Positions 16,801 through 22,375 of a stretch of 22,375 nt of DNA are shown here, one piece after another (position 1 is the first letter of the stretch; each line of letters opens with the position of its first letter). Origin of the DNA: Acetofilamentum sp. (lineage in GTDB: Bacteria > Bacteroidota > Bacteroidia > Bacteroidales > DTU049); NCBI GenBank assembly GCA_020720525.1, contig DYON01000006.1:4660-27034 (forward strand). The letters are read 5' to 3'. Below the pieces are notes generated by a model. It ran no database searches, was not told where the DNA came from, and saw only the letters and a list, made by a program, of their open reading frames with translations. A program made the position numbers and the translations under genes.

Positions 16801-17719
16801 ACAAAAAAAATACTCCCTTTTTTTTCGTCCAGCTAATAAACCACGGCAGCCGATTCATCCTCACAAAAGCATATTCTTTTTTCTTGCCGCCAAATCCCAA
16901 ATAGAAGCGCGCCAGATTTTCGTTGTTGCTGCCTTCGAAATCGAACAATTTGTTGCGCATGCACACATCGGCCAGAATGGTATCGACCAGAAAGTGCATG
17001 GCTCCACTTTTGCTGGCTTCGGGTCCCGAACCACTGAAAAGCAAAATAACCCTATTGGCAAATTCGACGGTGAAAATCCCAGCTACAATTTCGTTGTGTG
17101 CATCGATTGCCGACCACGTTGTTCCAAAACCCCGATGCCGCAACTGATAGGCGAGGGTGAGCATATTGGAATACCACAGATTGCTTTGATTCAAATCTTT
17201 GCCTTTGTTGTTTTTGAATAAACTTACTATTTTTTCAATATCAAATCCCTGGTAACAAGTGAGATTGTTTTGATTAGCCTTTTTAATATTGCGTCGGGTA
17301 TTGTCGTTGTAGCCATTTCTAATTTCATCGATGCTGCGTTCAATATTCAGCGTAATGTTGGTCAGCTTTTGAACCCCAATCAAGTCAATTGGATTGTTTT
17401 CGTTGAGTGCGATTTCTGCAAACCTAAATTGCTTTGGAATGGCTTGTAGAAAAGCTTGTGTGTTCTGCTGATTGCATTGTACGCCAAAAACGCCAAGTTG
17501 CTGACTAAAAGGTGGTTGAGATAGATAGTTTATTCCAGCTTTTTTGCGATTCGTCAGAGGCATCACTCTGTTGTAGTTGTCTTCGACCAACGCGTTCCAA
17601 TTTGGCGCAACCACATCGAGATACCACGACATAGCGTATATAAGTGGTTCGGGAGAATTCATTATGCAAGCATCCCAAGCACCTCTGTCTATTTTTTCGT
17701 GGCTGACGAAATTGATCAT
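16799..17719 (-). CDS. FemAB/GNAT-like acyltransferase
   Basis: 306 residues without signal peptide or membrane segments, so cytoplasmic. The pattern fits the double-GNAT FemAB-like or Acetyltransf_6 group: an early MSWYLDVVAPNWNAL, a central GYNDNTRRNIKKANQNNL basic helix and a C-terminal IVAGIFTVEFANRVILLFSGSG followed by HFLVDTILADV and FDFEGSNNENLARFYLGFGGK. The last motif is typical of this superfamily. Members use aminoacyl-tRNA or acyl-CoA to modify peptidoglycan or surface glycans; the donor and acceptor here are unknown. The ATG overlaps the TGA of the upstream gene by 4 bases (ATGA), so it is translationally coupled. It is the last gene of the operon. Confidence 0.75.
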   Translation of the reverse strand: MINFVSHEKIDRGAWDACIMNSPEPLIYAMSWYLDVVAPNWNALVEDNYNRVMPLTNRKKAGINYLSQPPFSQQLGVFGVQCNQQNTQAFLQAIPKQFRFAEIALNENNPIDLIGVQKLTNITLNIERSIDEIRNGYNDNTRRNIKKANQNNLTCYQGFDIEKIVSLFKNNKGKDLNQSNLWYSNMLTLAYQLRHRGFGTTWSAIDAHNEIVAGIFTVEFANRVILLFSGSGPEASKSGAMHFLVDTILADVCMRNKLFDFEGSNNENLARFYLGFGGKKKEYAFVRMNRLPWFISWTKKKGVFFL

Positions 17720-19140
17720 AATCCAGAGTTTTGAAATTTTCGGATTGTGTTTTCAAGCATGAGTGTCCAGCCTTTCCAGCGTCGGTTTTCCGAAAGTGTT
17801 TCGTTGTGAATCAGCATTTCGAATCGACCATCAATCGATCGAATATAATCTCCCATTTTGGCGAGTTCTGCTTCCGAACTGGCGAGCGATAAATGGACAT
17901 AGTCTTTTAAACTTCCATCCATTACACAATATGGATGAACTGTGAGTGGTAATAATTCATCGGTTTGAATGTCGAAAAAGCGAAACGGGCGCGAAGTGCC
18001 AGCTCTAAATCCTGTGTCAGAGGCAAACCCCATGGTGTAATCGTCGGTAAAACCAGCTTTCACCAGTTGATGATACGATTCGGGTAGCCGCATTCTGAGA
18101 AAATGTCGGCGAGCTTTTGTAATATTTGTTTGGCAAATTGTTTCGAGATGCAATTTCTCCAAATTCAACTTGTCGTCGTTGTTCAAGCAATCGTACGACG
18201 GATGCAATCCGGGTTCTTTTATGTTGTTCAAAATCTGAACAGCTTTCGAACAATTAATTTTGCCATTTTTGTCAAAATCGGAACGCTCGGTGGCAGCTAA
18301 AATAAAATATTGAAGCGGAATATGGCAACGATTGCCCAGATTTTCAATGGTTTCGAATGTTTCGAAAGGATCTTTTTTGAAACCCATCAACACCGCAGGC
18401 CGAAGAAGAAATGCGCCAAATCGGACTGTAAAAAAATCGCGAAACCAACCACCTGCATTGCGCACCAAGCCTTTGCATCGATACGAGAAAATCTGATCGA
18501 CATCGATGGTAAGCGAAAACTCGGCTTCTTCCTTTTTGAATTTTGTTTTGGGGAACAATAGTTGCAACTTCTCGCGAAGCAGAATAATCCATTCGTCGAC
18601 CACAGCTCGCTGGTGAAATCCGTTTCGGAAAGCGAGGGTGTGTTCAACATCGAAGCGCCCATGGTTGTCGGTTTCGGAACTCAAATACTCTTCGTGACGA
18701 CTAAGCATGAAAAAAACAGACGAAAAAAGGTCGAACGACAAATTAGTCCCTTCTTTTTTCGCGGGAAAAAGTTCGATGAAATCTTTTTCAAGAAAATGGT
18801 AGTTTTTGGTTGTTGTAGCGCTTCGATACAATTCGCTATTCTTTTCGTTCGAAATATCGTTGATTTCAAGCGAATTACTCAGCGTGACATTGTTTACTAA
18901 ATTAACTTCTGGTGAAAAGTCAGGAACACCGTTCAGCTGCAAATATCCGCTGTCGGGTATGTTAAAAGCAGTCGATTCGTGATTTCCGTAACCGATGATG
19001 ATGTTGTTTTCGTTTGTTGTGTTGCTGTTGAGCGAATAACCAACTCCGAGTCGCTCTGCGAAAATGTAATGCAGAATGTAGTGCAACCTCGCATTTTCGA
19101 AATTGCTGCGAACGAAAACAGTTGTTGGGTTATCGGTCAT
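17716..19140 (-). CDS. Polysaccharide deacetylase-like protein
   Basis: 474 residues with no signal peptide. The N-terminal 200 residues are an accessory domain found in this Bacteroidota group (FDLFSSVFFMLSRHEEY, GRFDVEHTLAFRNGFHQRAVVDEW). The catalytic-like NodB half starts near 208 with FSLTIDVDQIFSY (Asp213, Asp215), then YFILAATERSDFD, GLHPSYDC (His313), RRHFLRMRLPESYH (His346) and GFRAGTSRPF with a late IHNE (His445). The order Asp-Asp, His, Arg, His resembles the metal-dependent deacetylases, although spacing is unusual and activity is not proven. It starts 11 bases inside the end of the epimerase gene and overlaps the next by 4 bases. The role is probably in making or trimming N-acetylated surface glycan. 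Confidence 0.8.
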   Translation of the reverse strand: MTDNPTTVFVRSNFENARLHYILHYIFAERLGVGYSLNSNTTNENNIIIGYGNHESTAFNIPDSGYLQLNGVPDFSPEVNLVNNVTLSNSLEINDISNEKNSELYRSATTTKNYHFLEKDFIELFPAKKEGTNLSFDLFSSVFFMLSRHEEYLSSETDNHGRFDVEHTLAFRNGFHQRAVVDEWIILLREKLQLLFPKTKFKKEEAEFSLTIDVDQIFSYRCKGLVRNAGGWFRDFFTVRFGAFLLRPAVLMGFKKDPFETFETIENLGNRCHIPLQYFILAATERSDFDKNGKINCSKAVQILNNIKEPGLHPSYDCLNNDDKLNLEKLHLETICQTNITKARRHFLRMRLPESYHQLVKAGFTDDYTMGFASDTGFRAGTSRPFRFFDIQTDELLPLTVHPYCVMDGSLKDYVHLSLASSEAELAKMGDYIRSIDGRFEMLIHNETLSENRRWKGWTLMLENTIRKFQNSGL

Positions 19141-20269
19141 TGTATTTTAAAATGGTTTCGCAAATGAACTCTGCGGCATGTCCATCGCCAAAGATAGGTG
19201 GAAATTCGGTTGGAGGATAATTCAACAACGCTTCGGCCTGTCCTGCAATATCTTCGACGCTGTTTCCGCCCAAACGAGCAGCACGCATTTCGAGAATTTC
19301 GACCCATTCGGTTTCGGGACGCAAGATCAGCGAAGGCTTCCCGAAGAAGAATGCTTCCTTTTGCACACCGCCCGAGTCGGTGAGAACCAAGCTGCAATTT
19401 TTCTCGAGCATAATCATATCGAGAAACGAAACAGGTGGAACAATTCGTACATCGGCGCCCTCGGGCAATGTAGCTTCGAGGTTCCATTCGGTCATCATTT
19501 TTTGTGTTCGCGGATGCAAAGGCAATACTACTGTGATTTCCATCTTTTTCGACACCCTGTAAATGGCTTCGAGTATGGTTTCGAGCCGCTCGCGCTTGTC
19601 GGTATTGTCGTTGCGATGAATGGTTGCCAAAACAAATGGATTGCCCACCAATTGATGCAATTGAAGTATTTTCGATTGTTGTTCGGCCATAGCCGAAAAA
19701 TAGTTTGAATTGTCGAACATGATGTCGCCACAATGAAAAACACCAGGTTTGTCGAGACTAAACGGTCCCATCAAACCACTACTGAAACCTTCGGCTTCGA
19801 GATTCTTCACGGCTGTTTTGGTAGGACAAAAAAGCAAAGTGGAGCAATGGTCGGCCACAATGCGATTGATTTCTTCGGGCATGCGTTTGTTGAACGACCG
19901 CAATCCTGCTTCGATGTGAATAACTGGGATGTGAATTTTGGCTGCGGCAACTGCGCCCGCAAGTGTACTGTTGGTGTCGCCATATACCACAATTGCGTCG
20001 GGTAGGTGCTGTTTAAGCACTTTTTCGATACCACTCATCATTTGCGCAGTTTGTTCGCCATGATCCGACGAACCGACGCCCAAATTTACTGCTGGAGCAG
20101 GAATTTGCAATTCGCGAAAGAAAACTTCGGACATGTTTTCGTCGTAGTGCTGACCAGTATGAACAATAATTTCTTCAATCTGACTGCTGAAATGGTTTTT
20201 TATTTCGCGACTAAGAGCTGCCGCTTTTATTATTTGTGGCCTTGCACCAACAATAGTTACAATTTTCAT
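19130..20269 (-). CDS. wecB: UDP-N-acetylglucosamine 2-epimerase (non-hydrolysing), WecB/WbpI family
   Basis: 379 residues, cytoplasmic, the expected size. Family signatures are IVGARPQIIKAA at the start, HTGQHYDENM, VYGDTNSTLAGAVAA, HIEAGLRSFN, MPEEINRIVAD, ATIHRNDN and LTDSGGVQKEAFFFGKP. The enzyme epimerises C2 of a UDP-N-acetyl-hexosamine, giving ManNAc-type sugars for surface polysaccharides. One detail differs from classic WecB. The RxxTERPE motif reads RPETEWVE, and the start is GARPQ rather than GTRPE. As I recall, these forms are common in the WbpI branch that acts on diacetamido uronic acids, so the exact substrate is open. The gene overlaps radC upstream by 4 bases and the deacetylase-like gene downstream by 11, forming a coupled operon. 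Confidence 0.88.
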   Translation of the reverse strand: MKIVTIVGARPQIIKAAALSREIKNHFSSQIEEIIVHTGQHYDENMSEVFFRELQIPAPAVNLGVGSSDHGEQTAQMMSGIEKVLKQHLPDAIVVYGDTNSTLAGAVAAAKIHIPVIHIEAGLRSFNKRMPEEINRIVADHCSTLLFCPTKTAVKNLEAEGFSSGLMGPFSLDKPGVFHCGDIMFDNSNYFSAMAEQQSKILQLHQLVGNPFVLATIHRNDNTDKRERLETILEAIYRVSKKMEITVVLPLHPRTQKMMTEWNLEATLPEGADVRIVPPVSFLDMIMLEKNCSLVLTDSGGVQKEAFFFGKPSLILRPETEWVEILEMRAARLGGNSVEDIAGQAEALLNYPPTEFPPIFGDGHAAEFICETILKYNDR

Positions 20270-20973
20270 GATTTGTGTTTTAAGAGACCTTCGTCCGAAA
20301 AGCTTGTGTAGCTGTCGTCGGCAACAATAATATGATCGAGTAGTTTGATGTCGAAAACTGCAACAGCTTCGGCAATTCGCTTAGTGATTGAGATGTCGTT
20401 TTCGCTGGGTTCGCGGTTTCCTGATGGATGGTTGTGTGCGATAATGATAGAAACGGCTACTGCATCGAGAATGAGTTTCATTATTTTGCGAATATCGACA
20501 TTGGTTGAAGAAATTCCTCCATCGCTGACTCGAAAATGAGAAACGATTTTGTTGCGCTGATTTAAACAAATGAGATGAAACTCTTCGTGTTGCTTATCGC
20601 GCAAAAAAGGTTGAATAAATCGGAACGCATCGTTCGATGTTTTTACGAAATTTTCTTCTTCGTTGGGTTCGGCTGCTCTACGGCGACTAAGTTCGAGAGC
20701 AGCTTCGATTGCCACAGCCTTTGCTGGCCCAATTCCACTTATTTTCTGAATGCGATGCACCGAGAATCGCGAAAGTTTTTTTAAGCTGTTGTTGGCTGTT
20801 TCGAGTAGCTCGCGTGCCAAATCGAGTGCGCTTTTTTTCGATGTTCCACTACCAATAAGAATAGCCAGCAATTCGGCATTGCTGAGTGTATCGGAACCTT
20901 TGGTCAACATTTTTTCGCGTGGTCGATCATCGACTGCCCAATCTTTTATCGATTTTTTTTTTTCTGTTTCCAT
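20266..20973 (-). CDS. radC: RadC family protein (JAB/MPN domain)
   Basis: 235 residues, the usual length. The N-terminal part has DRPREKML, LSNAELLAILIGSG and a helix-hairpin-helix-like segment (residues 71-90, ISGIGPAKAVAIEAALEL). The C-terminal JAB/MPN metal site is complete: Glu130/131, then His180-x-His182, Ser190 and Asp193 (HNHPSGN...SENDI). The historical name is DNA repair protein RadC, but a repair role is not well supported in general. It is the first gene of a minus-strand operon and its stop overlaps the epimerase start (ATGA). A -7 box lies 25 bases upstream of the ATG. Confidence 0.92.
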   Translation of the reverse strand: METEKKKSIKDWAVDDRPREKMLTKGSDTLSNAELLAILIGSGTSKKSALDLARELLETANNSLKKLSRFSVHRIQKISGIGPAKAVAIEAALELSRRRAAEPNEEENFVKTSNDAFRFIQPFLRDKQHEEFHLICLNQRNKIVSHFRVSDGGISSTNVDIRKIMKLILDAVAVSIIIAHNHPSGNREPSENDISITKRIAEAVAVFDIKLLDHIIVADDSYTSFSDEGLLKHKS

Positions 20974-20997
20974 AATCCAAAAACCTCAATGAATCTT

Positions 20998-21005
20998 CAA
21001 AAATA
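20998..21005 (-). promoter_or_regulatory. -7 box for the radC operon (TATTTTTG)
   Basis: On the minus strand TATTTTTG fits TAnnTTTG and lies 24 bases before the ATG at 20973. No clear TTG -33 element is seen, so this is a partial promoter match. Confidence 0.4.
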
Positions 21006-21149
21006 CTAAAAACGGATGAATGATGCTGCGACGAATTGTATTTTGATGCGAAAGTGCATTTTTTGCCACCAATATCAAGACCGATGGCTTAAGTCGATGA
21101 TTTGTGATTGCTAAAAAAGGCAAATGTCGCAAACTACTTTGCTTGATGG

Positions 21150-21165
21150 CTGCCAAGGTTGGCAG
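21150..21165. repeat. Perfect inverted repeat in the radC-rplU gap
   Basis: CTGCCAA-GG-TTGGCAG has perfect 7-base arms. It lies in the 455-base divergent region 20974-21428, which contains no gene I can support. The region otherwise holds the radC -7 box at its left end and the rplU promoter at its right end. An open minus-strand stretch (20986-21231) would overlap the radC promoter and lacks recognisable sequence. Confidence 0.3.
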
Positions 21166-21350
21166 AGATGAAAACCCAATGTATGATGTCTTATTATAGT
21201 TGTGTGATAGGCATTTTTGCTGCATTTTCAATGGCTAATCGAATACTTTGTCCTGAAGGATTTTGACAGATATAAAATATACATCAGTTGATAAATAAAA
21301 TAGCAGAAAAACTATTTTCCAACAAAACCAAATAAAAAAGGAATAATAAG

Positions 21351-21379
21351 TTGTTGAATCAAAAAAACTTTATATCTTT
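21351..21379 (+). promoter_or_regulatory. Promoter of the rplU-rpmA operon (TTG-N18-TATCTTTG)
   Basis: TTG at 21351-21353 and TATCTTTG at 21372-21379, followed by C, match the Bacteroidota housekeeping promoter with 18-base spacing. Transcription would start near 21386, about 43 bases before the ATG at 21429. It rules out the earlier TTG at 21351 as a start codon. Confidence 0.8.
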
Positions 21380-21428
21380 GCACTCCCGTTTGAAAAAGTA
21401 TCAGATTATCAACCAGAAAACACAACTC

Positions 21429-21974
21429 ATGTACGCAATTGTGGATATAGCCGGTCAGCAGTTTAAGGTTAACAAAGCCGGAAAAGTATATGTTCATCGC
21501 CTTGCAGCCAAAGAAGGCGATAAGGTGGAGTTCAATAATGTTTTGTTGCTCGACGATGGCAAAGATGTTACCGTTGGAAAACCAAAAGTAGAAGGTGCTC
21601 TTGTATTTGCCGAAGTGGTAGAACACATGAAAGGCGACAAAGTCCTTGTTTTTCACAAAAAACGGCGCAAAAGTTATCAGAAAATGAATGGTCATCGTCA
21701 GTATTTCACTCGCTTAAATATTCTTTCAATCATGAAAGATGGAGTGAGTCTAACTGGCGAAAATGCAGCTTCGGTTAAGGTTGAAAAGCCCGTTGAAGTT
21801 GTAAAAGCAACAAAAGTTGCTAAGCATGCAGCTAAAGCCGAAGAAACAGACGAAGTGAAGAAACCGGCTGCCAAAAAAGCTCCAGCAAAGCCAGCTGCAA
21901 AGAAAACCACTGCTGAAGCAAAAAAACCAGTTGCAAAAAAACCAGCTGCCAAGAAAACTAAGAAGGACGAATAG
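21429..21974 (+). CDS. rplU: 50S ribosomal protein L21 with Lys/Ala/Pro-rich C-terminal extension
   Basis: 181 residues from the ATG at 21429. Residues 1-103 are the L21 core (MYAIVDIAGQQFKV, VYVHRLAAKEGDKVEFNNVLLL, VFHKKRRKSYQKMNGHRQYF, ending TRLNILSI), the full length of L21 in many bacteria. Residues 104-181 are an added tail with repeated KKPAAKK, PAKPAAKK and AEAKKPVAKK units, strongly basic and likely disordered, resembling histone H1-like tails. Comparable tails exist on L21 of some Bacteroidota. L21 binds 23S rRNA in the large subunit. rpmA follows after 37 bases, the standard order. The frame upstream to 21351 covers the promoter and was not used. Confidence 0.95.
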   Translation: MYAIVDIAGQQFKVNKAGKVYVHRLAAKEGDKVEFNNVLLLDDGKDVTVGKPKVEGALVFAEVVEHMKGDKVLVFHKKRRKSYQKMNGHRQYFTRLNILSIMKDGVSLTGENAASVKVEKPVEVVKATKVAKHAAKAEETDEVKKPAAKKAPAKPAAKKTTAEAKKPVAKKPAAKKTKKDE

Positions 21975-22011
21975 TTCTTGACTGAAATCGTTAATTTTAA
22001 AATTTTCAGAT

Positions 22012-22266
22012 ATGGCTCATAAAAAAGGTGTCGGTAGTACTCAAAACGGTCGCGAATCGCATAGTAAGCGCTTGGGTGTTAAAATTTATGGTGGGCAATT
22101 TGCTCAAAATGGCAATATTATAGTTCGTCAACGTGGAACCAAACACTATCCTGGCGAAAACGTTGGCATAGGAAAAGATCACACTCTATTCGCTATGGCC
22201 GATGGTATTGTTGAATTCCGCAAATCGCGCGACGAGAAATCGTACGTATCGGTAAAACAAGCCTAA
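22012..22266 (+). CDS. rpmA: 50S ribosomal protein L27
   Basis: 84 residues, normal length, starting MAHKKGVGSTQNGRES with no cleaved N-terminal extension of the Firmicutes type. The GQFAQNGNIIVRQRGTKHYPG segment is the family signature. L27's N-terminal tail reaches the peptidyl-transferase centre. The gene is directly downstream of rplU and ends the operon at the terminator at 22290. Confidence 0.97.
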   Translation: MAHKKGVGSTQNGRESHSKRLGVKIYGGQFAQNGNIIVRQRGTKHYPGENVGIGKDHTLFAMADGIVEFRKSRDEKSYVSVKQA

Positions 22267-22289
22267 ACTTTTTTACTACAATATTTCAG

Positions 22290-22320
22290 ACACTACTCCT
22301 CTTTGGGGTGGTGTTTTTTT
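22290..22320 (+). terminator. Rho-independent terminator of the rplU-rpmA operon
   Basis: ACACTACTCC (22290-22299) pairs with GGGGTGGTGT (22305-22314), ten pairs with two G-U, around a TCTTT loop, and the T-run ends at 22320. The intron-like sequence begins at the very next base. Confidence 0.88.
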
Positions 22321-22375
22321 GTGTGCGCTACGCATACCACATATCTATAGGGTTAAAGTCCCGAACGAGCCTGCC
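22321..22375 (+). mobile_element. 5' end of a group II intron, probably class C (truncated by window end)
   Basis: The sequence begins GTGTGCG, matching the group II 5' splice-site consensus GUGYG. GTGTGCG (22321-22327) can pair with CGCATAC (22331-22337) with one G-U. At 22344-22366 lies TCTATAGGG, TTAAAGT, then CCCGAAC: a GGG/CCC hairpin of the type found near the start of domain I. From memory, the Oceanobacillus iheyensis group IIC intron begins GUGUGCC and has UCUAUAGGG, UGAGAGU, CCCGAAC at nearly the same distance. Class C introns insert directly downstream of terminator hairpins, exactly the position seen here. The remaining domains, any reverse transcriptase gene and the 3' end lie beyond the window, so activity cannot be judged. 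Confidence 0.8.

Noticed and set aside
19137..19733. Long alternative frames on both strands within the epimerase gene (198 and 176 codons)
   Set aside because: The epimerase frame carries all family motifs; the others are rich in Arg, Cys and His, as expected from out-of-frame reading.
20986..21231. 81-codon minus-strand open frame in the radC-rplU gap
   Set aside because: No recognisable sequence, no start context, and it overlaps the radC -7 box. A plus-strand stretch near 21100-21196 that looks faintly coding was also dismissed as too short.
1..22375. CRISPR arrays, tRNA or rRNA genes, insertion-sequence transposases
   Set aside because: No spaced direct repeats, cloverleaf sequences, rRNA signatures or transposase motifs were seen on either strand.

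Overview
The window looks like chromosomal DNA of a Bacteroidota bacterium, probably Bacteroidales-like. Three things point there. Five proteins carry or resemble the C-terminal sorting domain of the type IX secretion system (T9SS). There is an S46 dipeptidyl-peptidase and a TonB-dependent receptor with a carboxypeptidase-regulatory N-terminus. Several genes are preceded by the Bacteroidota -7 box TAnnTTTG rather than a sigma70 box. The DNA is AT-rich and Shine-Dalgarno signals are mostly absent.

Layout. Positions 1-2581 (+) hold the 3' part of a T9SS propeller-like protein and a complete protein with four FN3-like repeats and a T9SS tail, closed by a strong terminator. At 2677-3152 (+) is a small unrecognised membrane-anchored protein whose N-terminus appears frameshifted. 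At 3206-5629 (-) is a TonB-dependent outer-membrane receptor. At 5739-7309 (-) a small T9SS-tailed protein is followed, with the two frames overlapping at an A9 tract, by a papain-like, possibly toxin-related protein. At 7457-14336 (+) are two tandem gingipain-like C25 proteases, each with His-Cys spacing of 33 residues, then a terminator. At 14585-16750 (+) is an S46 dipeptidyl-peptidase. At 16799-20973 (-) is a tightly overlapped operon reading radC, a UDP-GlcNAc 2-epimerase, a polysaccharide-deacetylase-like protein and a FemAB/GNAT-like acyltransferase. From 21351 (+) runs the rplU-rpmA operon with a clear promoter and terminator.

How the genes may work together (inference). The C25 proteases would cut proteins at the cell surface, the S46 enzyme would trim peptides to dipeptides in the periplasm, and the TonB receptor could handle uptake. 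This suits a protein-consuming lifestyle. The epimerase-deacetylase-acyltransferase set probably modifies a cell-surface glycan, possibly the lipopolysaccharide to which T9SS cargo is attached.

The most striking element is at the right edge. Directly after the T-run of the rpmA terminator, at 22321, the sequence begins GTGTGCG and continues with a block very like the 5' end of group IIC introns such as that of Oceanobacillus iheyensis. This is the classic insertion site of that intron class. Only 55 bases of the intron are inside the window.
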